Shown here: positions 24,610 through 35,028 of the stretch, piece after piece | How positions within the stretch are numbered: the first letter of the stretch is position 1 | Layout of the letters: each line of letters begins with the position of its first letter | DNA from: Candidatus Dormiibacter spiritus | GTDB taxonomy: Bacteria > Chloroflexota > Dormibacteria > Dormibacterales > Dormibacteraceae | Assembly: GCA_003244185.1 (NCBI GenBank) | Contig: QHBT01000018.1 | Coordinates: 18,646 to 82,645, forward strand | Reading direction: 5' to 3' | DNA: 64,000 nt | Notes under the pieces: model-generated | Databases searched by the model: none | What the model saw: the letters and a program-made list of their open reading frames with translations, nothing else | Told to the model about the DNA's origin: nothing | Position numbers and translations under genes: made by a program

Positions 24610-25806
24610 TCAGCCGCTGCCCAACGCCTGCCGGAAATCGCTCAGCAGGTCTTCGGCAGCCTCGATGCCTGCCGAAACGCGAACAGTGCCCGGCCCGATG
24701 CCGCGGCTCATCTGTTCCGCGAGCGAAAGGGAACGGTGGGAGGCCAGCGCCGGATAGGAGATGGTGGTCTCGACGCCACCGAAGCTGGCTGCGAAACGCA
24801 CCAGCCTGAGGCGATCCAGCATCGCCTGCACGGCAGGCCTTCCACCGGCCAGGTCGAAGGCGAACATGCCGCCAGTGCCATCGGGCAGCAGTCGCGCGCT
24901 GAGCGCCTGGCCAGGCGGGGTTGAGAGTGAAGGGTGCCAGACTCGCTCCACTTGGGGCAGCTTCGCGAGCCCCTCGGCCAAACGCAAGGCATTGGCGCTC
25001 TGTCGAGGCACCCGCAGGGCCAGTGTGCGCAGGCCGCGCAGCGCCAGCCAGGCCTCGAAGGGCCCTAGCGAGCCGCCTGTGCGGATGACGCGTTGGCGCA
25101 CGGCCTCGATCAGCTGCTGCTCAGCGCAGACGACGCCCGCGATGAGGTCCGAATGGCCCGCCAGGTATTTGGTCACGCTGTGGACTACGGCTGTCGCCCC
25201 CCAGGCAAGCGGGCGGCAGAGCAGCGGTGTGGCATAGGTGTTGTCCACCACCACCGCGCTCCCCTCTGTGCTCGCCAGCGCGGAGATGCGTTGCACATCG
25301 TTCACGCGAGCCAGCGGGTTGGTGACTGTCTCGCAGATGACAACAGCCGCGCCAGGCAGCGCTGCCTTCAGCGCATCTTCGTCGGCGAGGTCGACCTCTC
25401 GGATCTCATAGCCCAGCGGCTCCAGGTCGGAGCGAAGAAGCGCCAGACTGACGCCGTAGGCGTCGCGATCGACGACGAGTGGACGCGGCCTTGAGGCAAG
25501 CGCCAGCACAGTGCAGAGGATTGCGGCCATCCCCGACGCAGTAGCCACTGCCGCAGTCGCGCCCTCCAAGTCCGCGACGGCCGCCTCGAGGCTGGCCACG
25601 TTTTCGTTGGAGTTCCGGCCGTAGAGATGACCCGGCCGGCGCCCAGCGGCCACATCGTCGTAGTCGTCAAGGCTGTCGAAGACCTGGGCCGAGGCCTGGA
25701 CCAGTGGCGGCGCCAGCGACTCGCCTGCCGCCGGGCGCCAGCCCGCGTGAACCACGCGGGTCTCCGGCCGCAGGTGGCCTTCATCGTTCCGATCGGTCGC
25801 CTTCAT
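24610..25806 (-). CDS. trans-sulfuration PLP enzyme (cystathionine gamma-synthase/lyase family)
   Basis: A 398-residue Cys/Met-metabolism PLP enzyme. It has HLYGRNSNEN near the cofactor phosphate loop, VVVDNTYATPLLCRPL, and the Schiff-base Lys in HSVTKYLAGHSD; the C-terminal domain has SFGGVETTISYPA. Members make or cleave cystathionine or act on methionine or homocysteine; the sequence alone does not say which. It lies near cysM, consistent with sulfur amino-acid metabolism. Start ATG 25806. Confidence 0.92.
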   Translation of the reverse strand: MKATDRNDEGHLRPETRVVHAGWRPAAGESLAPPLVQASAQVFDSLDDYDDVAAGRRPGHLYGRNSNENVASLEAAVADLEGATAAVATASGMAAILCTVLALASRPRPLVVDRDAYGVSLALLRSDLEPLGYEIREVDLADEDALKAALPGAAVVICETVTNPLARVNDVQRISALASTEGSAVVVDNTYATPLLCRPLAWGATAVVHSVTKYLAGHSDLIAGVVCAEQQLIEAVRQRVIRTGGSLGPFEAWLALRGLRTLALRVPRQSANALRLAEGLAKLPQVERVWHPSLSTPPGQALSARLLPDGTGGMFAFDLAGGRPAVQAMLDRLRLVRFAASFGGVETTISYPALASHRSLSLAEQMSRGIGPGTVRVSAGIEAAEDLLSDFRQALGSG

Positions 25807-25957
25807 GCCGTCGGGCGCATTGCGTTCGCGGATGCGTGCAGCTTCGGCTTCGGGCGACGCAGATCAGTGTGCGGCTGCGCCTGGCAGAGCCAGCTGTCGC
25901 AGCTCGCCGGGATGGGAGTCTGGAGGGGCAGGCCGGCCTTCCCCTCCGCGCAGACGC

Positions 25958-27253
<1,296 letters not shown>

Positions 27254-27301
27254 GTGTCCTGGCACTACGCGTAGCCGGCGGAATCGCCGGCTGGTGGCTG
27301 T

Positions 27302-28474
27302 TCAGGGAGATCGCTGGCTCGGCTGCACTGAGAACCCGTAGTCCAGCAGCCGCTCGGCGTCGTCGACCATCACGTTCGAGTGCATGACCACCGCCAGCAG
27401 ATGACGGTTGCCCCTGGCCGCCGTGGCCGCTATGCAGGGGCCTGCTTCATCTGTGTTGCCGGTCTTGATCCCGTTGGCTCCCGGGTAGGTGGTGAGAAAG
27501 CGATGCAGCCAGTTGTTGGCGTCAAAGGCGGGATGGCCTGCATTCGCCGCCAGGTGCATCTCCGGAATGCTGGCCATCTGGACCAGCTCCTGGTAGTGGT
27601 TTTCGATCGCCATGGCCGCCAGCGCCAGATCGTAGGCGCTGCTTCGCATGCCTGGTGCATCCAGGCCCACAGGAGTCGTGAAGTGGCTGTTCTTCATGCC
27701 GAGCTTGGCCGCCTTGGCGTTCATCGCGGCGATGAAGTCGTCACGCGGTCCGAGCCCCGAGGCCAGCGTATCGGCAGCGTCGTTGCCAGAGACGACGAAA
27801 AGGCCTGTGAGCAGCTCGCGCACTGTCAGCACCTGGCCTGCCTTGATGCCCATCAACGTGGCTTCCGGCTCGATCGCCTTCTCCGCGTCCATGTCGGTTT
27901 GCGGAGTGACGGTCACCGTCTTGTCCAGCGACCCGGCCCGCTCGTAGGCGACCATGCCGGTGACAAGCTTGGCCAGGCTGGCAGGCGCACGCTGGGTCTG
28001 GGCGTCGCGAAGCCAGAGGATCTCGCGCGCGTCAACGTCCACCAGAATCCCGGCTAGACCGTGGAAGTCGATCTTCACGTCAGGATGCTGATCTGCCCAG
28101 TTGCTGGAGAGATCGAGGTCCGCCGGCGCGTTCGGCACCACGCTTGGATGCGCCAGCGGCGAGTTGGGGACGGCCGGGCTGGCACCGAGGAGAGGTAGGG
28201 CGCCGGCCACTGGGCGCCCGGTCAGAGTCGGGCTGGCTCGAAACTCGCGCACGAGCATGAAGCTGGTGGCCACAACAACTGCCAGCACCAGAACGCTGAG
28301 CAGCGTCAGATCACGGCGGAAGCGACGCCTCCCCCGGTTGTGACGACTGCCTGGGCTGGGGGTCGAGAAGGGTTCAGGCGCTGACGTGGTGGCTGGATTG
28401 TAGTCGAGCCCGCCAAGCGGACGAGTCGCGCGCGGCCCGAGCCGCCTGAGCCGCCTTCTGACAGCGGCGCTCAG
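27302..28474 (-). CDS. D-alanyl-D-alanine carboxypeptidase (penicillin-binding protein, S11-type)
   Basis: A serine DD-carboxypeptidase that trims peptidoglycan stem peptides outside the membrane. Motifs: SxxK in [11 protein letters not shown], SxN in [14 protein letters not shown] in [11 protein letters not shown]. The first GTG in frame (28288) falls inside the signal/anchor helix. Upstream the frame continues through an Arg-rich cytoplasmic stretch (RGRRRFRRD) with no ATG, GTG or TTG back to CTG 28474, which overlaps the preceding gene's stop as CTGA. I use that start: 390 residues, with a type II anchor at about 55-78. Confidence 0.88.
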   Translation of the reverse strand: MSAAVRRRLRRLGPRATRPLGGLDYNPATTSAPEPFSTPSPGSRHNRGRRRFRRDLTLLSVLVLAVVVATSFMLVREFRASPTLTGRPVAGALPLLGASPAVPNSPLAHPSVVPNAPADLDLSSNWADQHPDVKIDFHGLAGILVDVDAREILWLRDAQTQRAPASLAKLVTGMVAYERAGSLDKTVTVTPQTDMDAEKAIEPEATLMGIKAGQVLTVRELLTGLFVVSGNDAADTLASGLGPRDDFIAAMNAKAAKLGMKNSHFTTPVGLDAPGMRSSAYDLALAAMAIENHYQELVQMASIPEMHLAANAGHPAFDANNWLHRFLTTYPGANGIKTGNTDEAGPCIAATAARGNRHLLAVVMHSNVMVDDAERLLDYGFSVQPSQRSP

Positions 28475-29562
28475 GCCGCCGCGTCCAGCCTCTCGATGAT
28501 GGCGTCCGCCACCTGGCTGGTGCCGACAGCTGTCGGATCGTTGCGATCGGGCTTCAGATCGTAGGTCAAGGATCGCCCTTCTGCTATCACGCCCGCGATG
28601 GCCGATTCCAGTGCGTCGCCGGCCTCCACCTCCTGCAGATGGCGCAGGAGCAGGACGCCGGAGAGCATGACAGCCATCGGGTTGACCTTGTTCTGTCCGG
28701 TGTACTTGGGCGCACTGCCGTGCGTCGCCTCGAAGACGGCGCCATTGACGCCGATGTTGGCGCCGGGCGCCAGCCCCAGACCACCTATCATCCCGGCGCC
28801 CAAATCCGAGATGATGTCCCCGTACAGATTGGGGCAGCAGAGCACGTCATATTCAGTCGGACGCAGCACCAACTGCATGCACATGTTGTCGACTATGCGA
28901 TCTTCGAACTCGAGGTCCGGATTCCGCTGCGCGACCTCACGGCCGACAGCCAGAAAAAGGCCGTCGGTGTGCTTCATGATGTTGGCCTTGTGGACCAGCG
29001 TCACCTTCCGACGGTGGTACTGCCGCGCGTAATCGAACGCGTACTGAACTATTCGTTCGCTCCCGGAAACGGAGATGGGCTTGATGGAGAGCCCGCTGTC
29101 GGGCTGGATTCGCTTGCCGCTCAGCTGCGAGATCTCACTCAGCAGCCGGTCACAGTCGGGCGTCCCCCGTTCGAACTCGATACCCGCATAGATGTCCTCG
29201 GAATTTTCCCGAATGATTACGAAGTCCAGGTCGTCGCGCAGGTTGCGGGCGCCCTCATAGGCCTTGATGGGTCTGACGCAGGCGTAGAGCTCCAGTTCCT
29301 GTCGCAGGGCTACGTTGACACTCCGAAACCCGGTTCCAACAGGAGTGGTGATGGGACCTTTGAGAGCGACGCCTGTGCGCCGGATGGAATCGAGCACGTG
29401 CTTGGGCAGCGGTGTGCCGTGCTCTGCCATGACGTTCTCACCAGCCTGCTGAACGTCCCAGTCAAACTGGACCCCTGTCGCCTCCAGAACTCGGGTGCTG
29501 GCCTCGCAGATCTCGGGCCCGACGCCGTCGCCAGGGATGAGAGTTACCGAATGGCGCGCCAA
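28471..29562 (-). CDS. isocitrate / 3-isopropylmalate dehydrogenase family enzyme
   Basis: A 363-residue beta-decarboxylating dehydrogenase. It has [16 protein letters not shown], the substrate-binding [32 protein letters not shown] (metal Asp residues) and the coenzyme loop [12 protein letters not shown], which suggests NAD preference. ENSEDIYAG favours isocitrate over isopropylmalate, so this is probably a TCA-cycle NAD-dependent isocitrate dehydrogenase. Start is TTG 29562 after GGGGAG; the longer frame overlaps the ferredoxin gene. Confidence 0.92.
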   Translation of the reverse strand: MARHSVTLIPGDGVGPEICEASTRVLEATGVQFDWDVQQAGENVMAEHGTPLPKHVLDSIRRTGVALKGPITTPVGTGFRSVNVALRQELELYACVRPIKAYEGARNLRDDLDFVIIRENSEDIYAGIEFERGTPDCDRLLSEISQLSGKRIQPDSGLSIKPISVSGSERIVQYAFDYARQYHRRKVTLVHKANIMKHTDGLFLAVGREVAQRNPDLEFEDRIVDNMCMQLVLRPTEYDVLCCPNLYGDIISDLGAGMIGGLGLAPGANIGVNGAVFEATHGSAPKYTGQNKVNPMAVMLSGVLLLRHLQEVEAGDALESAIAGVIAEGRSLTYDLKPDRNDPTAVGTSQVADAIIERLDAAA

Positions 29563-29572
29563 TGGAGCTCCC

Positions 29573-29815
29573 CTACTTGTTGAAGTAGTCGGCGTTGATC
29601 TTGATGAAGGAAACCCACTCTGACGGCACCTCGTCCTCGGGAAAGATCGCATCGACAGGGCAGGGGTCGACGCAAGCGCCGCAGTCGATGCACTCATCAG
29701 GGTCGATGAAGTACATGTCCGAGTCGTCGTCGGTGTGGATGCAATCGACAGGACAGACCTCGACGCAGGAGGCGTCCTTGATCGAGATGCAGGGTTGGGT
29801 GATGATGTAGGCCAC
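29573..29815 (-). CDS. fdxA: seven-iron (3Fe-4S/4Fe-4S) ferredoxin, FdxA-like
   Basis: An 80-residue electron carrier. The first cluster set (C9, CVEVCPVDC) and the second ([16 protein letters not shown]) match 7Fe/8Fe bacterial ferredoxins, followed by the usual acidic stretch and [13 protein letters not shown] tail. GTG start with TAGAAT nine bases upstream. Confidence 0.95.
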   Translation of the reverse strand: MAYIITQPCISIKDASCVEVCPVDCIHTDDDSDMYFIDPDECIDCGACVDPCPVDAIFPEDEVPSEWVSFIKINADYFNK

Positions 29816-29824
29816 TACGCCGCC

Positions 29825-29830
29825 ATTCTA
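29825..29830 (-). promoter_or_regulatory. -10 box of the ferredoxin gene (near-leaderless)
   Basis: TAGAAT on the minus strand, nine bases before the ferredoxin GTG, with no ribosome-binding site in between. Confidence 0.5.
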
Positions 29831-29847
29831 GAGATTGAGCGGGCCCG

Positions 29848-30258
29848 TCAGGAGCGTGCGGCGGAGGGGTCGGCCCGGTTCATCATGGCCAGGGCGGCGC
29901 TCTCGAAGTAGTCCAGGAATGCCTCCCGGATCTGGGGCTGGAGGTCGACGGACTCAACCGCCGCCGTCATGTGCCGGAGCCAGGCCTCGCGCTCGGCGTG
30001 ACCGATCGGAAATGGTGCGTGGCGCATGCGGAGCCGAGGATGGCCGCGTTGATCGCTGTACCAGGTAGGACCGCCCCAGTACTGGATCAGGAACAGGCGC
30101 AGGTGCTCGGCCGCGCGCCAGAGCTCCTCCTCGTCGGAGCCATAGAGTGGGCGCAGGACCGGGTCCTTGGCGACGGCTGAGTAGAACCTTTCGACGATCA
30201 GGGTGAAGGTGCGCTCGCCGCCAGCCTGTTCGTAGACAGTCGCCGCAGCCCCCCTCAG
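29848..30258 (-). CDS. truncated haemoglobin, group II (trHbO-like), CTG start
   Basis: A 136-residue globin. It reads ERTFTLIVERFYSAVAKDP, LRLFLIQYWGGPTWYSDQ, then RGHPRLRMRHAPF (proximal His80) and EAWLRHM (the conserved Trp at G8), the hallmark of group II truncated globins, which handle O2, NO or peroxide. There is no ATG, GTG or TTG in frame before residue 78. The frame opens at CTG (30256-30258), which overlaps the TGA of the ABC exporter gene as CTGA. The gene is therefore invisible to methods that require the three usual start codons. Confidence 0.9.
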   Translation of the reverse strand: MRGAAATVYEQAGGERTFTLIVERFYSAVAKDPVLRPLYGSDEEELWRAAEHLRLFLIQYWGGPTWYSDQRGHPRLRMRHAPFPIGHAEREAWLRHMTAAVESVDLQPQIREAFLDYFESAALAMMNRADPSAARS

Positions 30259-32279
30259 GACAGCGCCTCCTCGGGATCCAACGCCGGCACGTCGTCGGTG
30301 TAGGCCGAAGCCTGCATGTTGAACAGTTTGGCGTAGCGGCCGTTGAGCCTCATCAGCTCCGTGTGGGGGCCCTCCTCGACCAGCCGGCCGTGCTCCAAGA
30401 AGAGGATGCGATCCGCCTGGCGCACGGTTGAGAAGCGGTGGGAGATGTAGAGCGCGCTCCGGCCTTCGCTGAGGCGGCGAAGACGCGCGAAGAGCTCGTA
30501 CTCAGCCTGGGCGTCGAGGGCTGACGTGGGCTCGTCCAGGACCAGGATGGGCACCTCGCGCATGAAGGCGCGGCCCAGCGCGACCTTCTGCCATTCCCCG
30601 CCGGAGAGGTTGGCGCCATCGTCGAACCACTTGCCGAGAGGCGTGTCGTAACCGTCAGGCAGCTCCTCCAGCAGCTTGGCGGCGCCCGCCTTCCGGGCGG
30701 ACTCCTGGATCTTCAGCCTGTCCTCGAGGCCCGGGAGGTCGCCGAGGCCAATGTTCTCACCGGCTGTCGCCTGATAGGTCACGTAGTCCTGGAACATGGC
30801 GCCGATGGTCTGTCGGAGCTCGTCAGGGTCGAGCTCGCGGATGTCGATGCCGTCCAGCAGGATCCTGCCCCCGCTGGGATCGTAGAGGCGGCAGAGCAGC
30901 TTGATCAGGGTGGACTTGCCGGCGCCGTTGCGACCGACGACGGCCACTGTCTCGCCCGGCGCTATTCGGAAGCTCAGGTCGGTCAGGGCCTGGGCGCCGG
31001 AGCCGGGGTAGGCGAAGGAGACGTGCTCGAACACGATCTCGCCTCTTACGGGACGCGGCAGCTGCCGGGGCTCAGAGGGTCGCTGGATGCTAGTCGGCGT
31101 TTCTAGCAGCTTGTAGAGGTTGTTCAGGTAGAGGTTGTTCTCATACATCGAGGAGAAGCCGCTCATCAGACCCTGGATGGAGGTCTGGACCGACGAGGCC
31201 GCCTGAGTGAAAAACGTCAGGTCGCCCAGAGTCAGACGTCCCGCGATCGCCTGGACGGCGACGTAGAGATAGGTGGCCGAGCCGGCCAGGATGGAGATCA
31301 GGCCCCAGAGACTGCCCACCAGGTAGCGGGTGGTCACCAGCCTGCGCTGTCTGGCGTAGTAGCTGTTGGCCAGGAGCCGAAAGCGCTGCAGGAAGTAGCC
31401 GCTCAGACCGAACAGCTTCACTTCCTTGGCGAAGGTGTCGGTCGTTACCAGGCTGGTCAGGTAGACCATTCGCCGCCGGATCGGCGAGGCCCACCGGGCG
31501 ACGTTGTACCCCCGCCAGCCGTAGCGGGTATCGGAGATGAATTGCGGGATCGGGGAGATGAGGGCGACGAGAGCCAGGAGCGGGCTCAGTTTCACCAGTG
31601 CCACGACCATCGTTGTGAAGGTGATGGCGGTCTGAATGAGTCCGAACGCTGTCGAGATCATCACCACCGGCCGCATCGCGGCCTCCTGCTGCGCCTGCCG
31701 GAGCAGGTCATAGGAGGCGGAATCCTCGAAGAACTGCAGGTCCAGCTGGCCGGCGTGGTCCATGACCATCGACTGGATCGTCAGCGAAACCTTCTCCTGC
31801 AGCAGCTGCTGGGTGATGTTGCGAAGGGTGCTGAGGACCGAGCTCACTGCATAGATGAGGAACTGCAGGACGGCGAGTTCAACGATGACCATGAGCGTGG
31901 TGGTGACAGGCAGCTGGATCAAACCCAGGCTCAGGCTCGCCTGGTCGGGTGCGTGCAGAGCCCGCACCTTGATGCCCTCCACCACGGCGTTGATGAGCAG
32001 CCTTGCCGTGTAAGCGGTGGCCAGAGGGATGAAGCCGCTGAACACAGTGGCGATGGCGAGCCCGATGGTCAGCGCGGGGCTTGCCTGCCAGACGAGCCGC
32101 AGGACGCGCGGCAGCGACGCCAGGGTGCCGGCTGCCGCCCCGCGGGCGCTCTGCAGGCGGCTGCGAAGGTCCTGAGGCTGGTTCTCGGGCTCGGGCTCGG
32201 GGATGTCGGCCGGACCGGTGATCCCGCTCTGCGGGGTCTTTCCGCCCTGCCGCCTCCTAATCCACCAGTGAGGGTCCAC
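30255..32279 (-). CDS. ABC exporter (fused membrane and ATPase domains)
   Basis: A 674-residue half-transporter, presumably a homodimer. Residues about 60-400 are the six-helix exporter domain; residues about 420-660 are the nucleotide-binding domain with VGRNGAGKSTLIKLL (Walker A), FQDYVTYQATAGENI (Q-loop), LSGGEWQKVALGRAFM (signature), LVLDEPTSALDAQ (Walker B) and ISHRFSTVR (switch His). The cargo cannot be told from sequence. The C-terminus is coupled to the globin gene. GTG start. Confidence 0.95.
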   Translation of the reverse strand: MDPHWWIRRRQGGKTPQSGITGPADIPEPEPENQPQDLRSRLQSARGAAAGTLASLPRVLRLVWQASPALTIGLAIATVFSGFIPLATAYTARLLINAVVEGIKVRALHAPDQASLSLGLIQLPVTTTLMVIVELAVLQFLIYAVSSVLSTLRNITQQLLQEKVSLTIQSMVMDHAGQLDLQFFEDSASYDLLRQAQQEAAMRPVVMISTAFGLIQTAITFTTMVVALVKLSPLLALVALISPIPQFISDTRYGWRGYNVARWASPIRRRMVYLTSLVTTDTFAKEVKLFGLSGYFLQRFRLLANSYYARQRRLVTTRYLVGSLWGLISILAGSATYLYVAVQAIAGRLTLGDLTFFTQAASSVQTSIQGLMSGFSSMYENNLYLNNLYKLLETPTSIQRPSEPRQLPRPVRGEIVFEHVSFAYPGSGAQALTDLSFRIAPGETVAVVGRNGAGKSTLIKLLCRLYDPSGGRILLDGIDIRELDPDELRQTIGAMFQDYVTYQATAGENIGLGDLPGLEDRLKIQESARKAGAAKLLEELPDGYDTPLGKWFDDGANLSGGEWQKVALGRAFMREVPILVLDEPTSALDAQAEYELFARLRRLSEGRSALYISHRFSTVRQADRILFLEHGRLVEEGPHTELMRLNGRYAKLFNMQASAYTDDVPALDPEEALS

Positions 32280-32736
32280 GCCGTCTTCCTACCCCTTTAG
32301 CCCTCTCGCCAATTCCCCGTCGCTTCGCAAGACCAGCAGGCCGGCGATGGCAGGTCCACCGGCGTGGGACGTGCGGCGGGCACGAGGATCAGCCGCCGCC
32401 GGTCCTCGGATGCGTCAGCCGCCGCTACACCAGCGGTGTAGGTGACGTCCTGCGCATGGGGGCGGCGAAATTGTCGATGGTCGTCCTGACGCAGAAGACC
32501 GCGGAATCTCTCGTCCTTGCCCACGCCTGCGAAGGTGTTCCTCGGGCGATGGTACGCGCCAACCGGGCGCCGGACCATGGCGGGTTCCCTCAGTGGCAAG
32601 CATGGATCGGCGGGACGGAGAGGCCCCTAGACACGTGTTGACGATAGCCCGGCTTGCGGCCAGCGTGGCTGGCTGCACCCCGGTCACCGATACACCCACG
32701 GGGCGACTGAGATGACCAGCTGTGGCTCTTAGGTAG
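32280..32736. other. intergenic stretch with no supported gene
   Basis: 457 bases between the ABC exporter start and the first SRPBCC gene. Short open frames exist on both strands but none shows family-like composition or a ribosome site. The exporter promoter should lie at the left end. It may contain decayed coding sequence. Confidence 0.4.
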
Positions 32737-33189
32737 TCAGCGGCCGGGTCTCGCTTCGAGACGTTGCTTGAGTCTGAGGCAATTCGATGGCATCTCCTTA
32801 CGGGCTTGCCTGCGGATGACGAGGGGCACGAGTAGCTTGCCGATGCCGTGTCCCTCGAAGTCGACCTCGATCATGACGCGCGACTGTGCGGTCCCGTTGT
32901 GGGGCCGGACGGTGACGTTGACTGTCGCCCTGATCGGTCCGTCGATGCCATGAATGGCCCACCTCGTTGACGGGTCGAGCGTCGTAATCTCCGACGTCAC
33001 TTCCCGCTCGGCACCGCCGATGCGACGCGTCGTTAGACACTTTGAGCCCACACTCGGGGTCTTGTCGGCTTCCATGCTTCCCCCGACCACGCCCGTCTGC
33101 CATTCGGCGAACCTGGCGGGGTCGGTCACGTAGGCGAATACTTCGTCCTGCGGACGGGCGATATCGATGCTCGACACGATCGGTGCCAT
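32737..33189 (-). CDS. SRPBCC-family (START-like) protein
   Basis: A 150-residue protein with the N-terminal strand IVSSIDIARPQDEVFAYVTDPARFAEW typical of polyketide-cyclase/dehydrase-like SRPBCC proteins that bind hydrophobic ligands in a helix-grip fold. Start ATG 33189; the longer frame is antisense to its neighbour. It lies 46 bases after a second SRPBCC gene and an ArsR gene, so the three form an operon. Ligand unknown. Confidence 0.85.
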   Translation of the reverse strand: MAPIVSSIDIARPQDEVFAYVTDPARFAEWQTGVVGGSMEADKTPSVGSKCLTTRRIGGAEREVTSEITTLDPSTRWAIHGIDGPIRATVNVTVRPHNGTAQSRVMIEVDFEGHGIGKLLVPLVIRRQARKEMPSNCLRLKQRLEARPGR

Positions 33190-33235
33190 CACCTTTGTCC
33201 CAGGGTTGTCGTTGGTCGGTGTCCTTTGACGGGAC

Positions 33236-33715
33236 TCACGCGCCCAGGATGTCCGCAAATCGCCGCAGATAGAGCGGCCAGCCGCCCTCGGAGTCGACTC
33301 CTCCGCGCACTGCCTGCCAGCCCGCGCCGTGTCGATCGAGGTTGCGATGCTCCAGCTCGACGCGCGTGCGGTCTGGCGCCTCGGCGATGAATCGCACCTC
33401 AACCTCGCTGGTTTTGTCAAGGTCGGTTTCGATTTGCCAGTTGGGGTCGATGTCCCAGCTGAGGACGACCCGATCCGGAGGCTCATAGGCGAGGACGCGC
33501 GCCCAGCGGCATTCGCTGCCGTCCGTACCACGGTCATAGACATGCCCGCCCTTGCGCGGTTCGAAGACCGTCTCGGCAATCTCGACGCTGAGTAGGTTGT
33601 GCTCGCGCGGCTTGAAGGTGCCGAAGCGCTCGGTGAACACCGAGAACGCGCGCTCGATCGGCACCTCGACGACGACCTCATGGCGGATGGACGTGGCTTC
33701 TGCTGGTGTGGTCAT
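33236..33715 (-). CDS. SRPBCC / AHSA1-type protein
   Basis: A 159-residue AHSA1-like protein: VEVPIERAFSVFTERFGTF, GGHVYDRGTDGSECRWARVL, PDRVVLSWDIDP and ELEHRNLDRHG. Its ATG overlaps the stop of the ArsR gene (ATGA). ArsR-SRPBCC pairs are common; the repressor presumably controls expression, and the SRPBCC protein binds or converts a small hydrophobic compound. Confidence 0.92.
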   Translation of the reverse strand: MTTPAEATSIRHEVVVEVPIERAFSVFTERFGTFKPREHNLLSVEIAETVFEPRKGGHVYDRGTDGSECRWARVLAYEPPDRVVLSWDIDPNWQIETDLDKTSEVEVRFIAEAPDRTRVELEHRNLDRHGAGWQAVRGGVDSEGGWPLYLRRFADILGA

Positions 33716-34032
33716 GAGCTCTCCTTTTGGGGTTGTTCCACGGCGGCTTTGTAGGCTCCAAGGGCGCTGCGCCAGTACCGGTCGAGGTCGGCGCGGAGCT
33801 CGGCCAGACCGTCGGGGTTGATCCGGTAGATGCGGCGGTTGCCAGCGGATTGGTCGACGACCAGCCCGGCGTCCTTGAGGACCTTGAGGTGCTGCGAGAC
33901 GGCAGGTCGGCTGACCGGGAGCCGACTCGCGAGCTCCGCCACGGCGCAGGGGCGATCGGCGAGCCGTTCGAAGATTGCTCGTCGCGTGTGATCGCCAAGA
34001 GCGGTCCAGCCGGAACCTTCGTAAGTCTGCAC
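33712..34032 (-). CDS. ArsR-family winged-helix regulator
   Basis: A 106-residue repressor: LGDHTRRAIFERLADRPCAVAEL then LPVSRPAVSQHLKVLKDAGLV and a wing with NRRIYRINPDGL. It lacks the Cys pairs of metal sensors, as is usual for ArsR proteins paired with SRPBCC genes. The GTG start lies eight bases after a TATACT box, and an inverted repeat overlaps that box, so autorepression is likely. Confidence 0.93.
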   Translation of the reverse strand: MQTYEGSGWTALGDHTRRAIFERLADRPCAVAELASRLPVSRPAVSQHLKVLKDAGLVVDQSAGNRRIYRINPDGLAELRADLDRYWRSALGAYKAAVEQPQKESS

Positions 34033-34037
34033 GCACC

Positions 34038-34053
34038 GTAAGTATAGACTTAC
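34038..34053. promoter_or_regulatory. ArsR operator overlapping its own -10 box
   Basis: A perfect six-base inverted repeat (GTAAGT / ACTTAC) with a four-base centre. On the minus strand it embeds TATACT (34041-34046), eight bases before the ArsR GTG. Confidence 0.6.
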
Positions 34054-34067
34054 ACGATTTCCGTGTC

Positions 34068-34439
34068 AACCTTGCGACCACCACCCACCTCACCGGGGCG
34101 CTGGGCAGGCGGACCCCGCTGGTCGCCTTCAACGCACGCCTCAAGGCCAGGCCCCCTCAGCCCGAAGCACCCACTCACTACAGGGTCCGTCAGGATCGCA
34201 TCGATGCCAAGGGCAAGGTCACTCTGCGCTACCTCGGCAAGCTGCGCCACATTGCGGTCGGCGCCGCCCACCGCAACCGTAAAGTCCTCCTCCTGGTCGC
34301 CGGCCCCGAGGTCCGGGTCGTAACGACCGATGGCGCCCTGCTTCGTCGACTCACCCTCGACCCGAATCGGAACTATCAGCCACTCGAAGGCCGCTGGCCT
34401 GTGCACAATGTCTTGCGACAAGTGTCAACGATGTCCTGA
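34068..34439 (+). pseudogene. IS481-family transposase, C-terminal remnant
   Basis: A frame of about 120 residues ending TGA 34437-34439. It has VAFNARLKARP, THYRVRQDRIDAKGKVTLR, GKLRHIAVGAAHRN, VLLLVAGPEVRVV and LRRLTLDPNRNYQPL, the C-terminal region of many IS481-type integrases. The catalytic DDE domain is missing; the remnant begins abruptly just after the ArsR promoter. Inactive. Confidence 0.8.
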
Positions 34440-34470
34440 GACATGACAGTGGCGGGGCATCGTTGACACT
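34421..34470. repeat. 13-bp inverted repeat at the IS481 remnant end
   Basis: AGTGTCAACGATG (34421-34433) is matched by its reverse complement at 34458-34470, overlapping the transposase stop codon. This is the kind of TGTCAACGATG terminal sequence found at IS481 ends; it could also act as a terminator. GTGTCAAC also occurs at 34063. Confidence 0.55.
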
Positions 34471-35028
34471 CTTCGAACTCGTCTGGGATCGCCAGCGGCG
34501 ACTTGAGATCGACGCTGCAGGGGCTTGGGCCTTCCGCCGAGCAGCCGACAGGTCATAGTCCGTCCTTGATCAGGAGCGGGAAGCTCCCAGGTTAGTAATT
34601 GGTCGGGGGCCAAGCGCGTTCGGGCGGTCACGCACCTGGGGCAAGACTGAGATGTGGGCAGCGTTGAAATGCAGGCGGCGGCCGGAGAAAGGTCGCGGGC
34701 TCGACGGTGGCAGGAGACCGAACTGAGGAGCCACACCGCCGGCGGTCCTGCCCTCGCTCCCAGTGGGATGGGTACTGGAAACTGGTCACTCGGCCCTCTT
34801 CGAGGTGGGCGTAGTGTCGTATTCACCGGGGTTGCGATAGCGAAGGTCGCGGATGATTGACTTGGCACTCGGGCAAGTGATGGCCGACCCTGACTTCGCA
34901 GAGAACGGCACGCCGCTGATAGAAATCTGCCCAAAGGAAGTAGTCGCCTTAGTGGGTTCGATTCCGATCCACCCCGCCAGACCGCTAGTCTTCAGCTGTT
35001 GTCCAACCGATAGTCAGGAGGCGGAGCC
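34471..35028. other. non-coding stretch upstream of the TrpB2 gene
   Basis: About 560 bases with no supported gene. Open frames here have no recognisable family sequence. At 34955-34965 a GGTTCGATTCC resembles a tRNA T-loop but lacks a pairing stem (see rejected items). A good ribosome site, AGGAGG, precedes the ATG at 35029. Confidence 0.4.

Noticed and set aside
32415..32699. 94-codon minus-strand frame between the exporter and SRPBCC genes
   Set aside because: No ribosome site, no recognisable pattern, competing frames on both strands.
34940..34985. tRNA-like T-loop (GGTTCGATTCC) upstream of TrpB2
   Set aside because: The flanking bases do not form the five-pair T stem or an acceptor stem, and no anticodon arm is found upstream. 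At most a tRNA-end remnant or chance.
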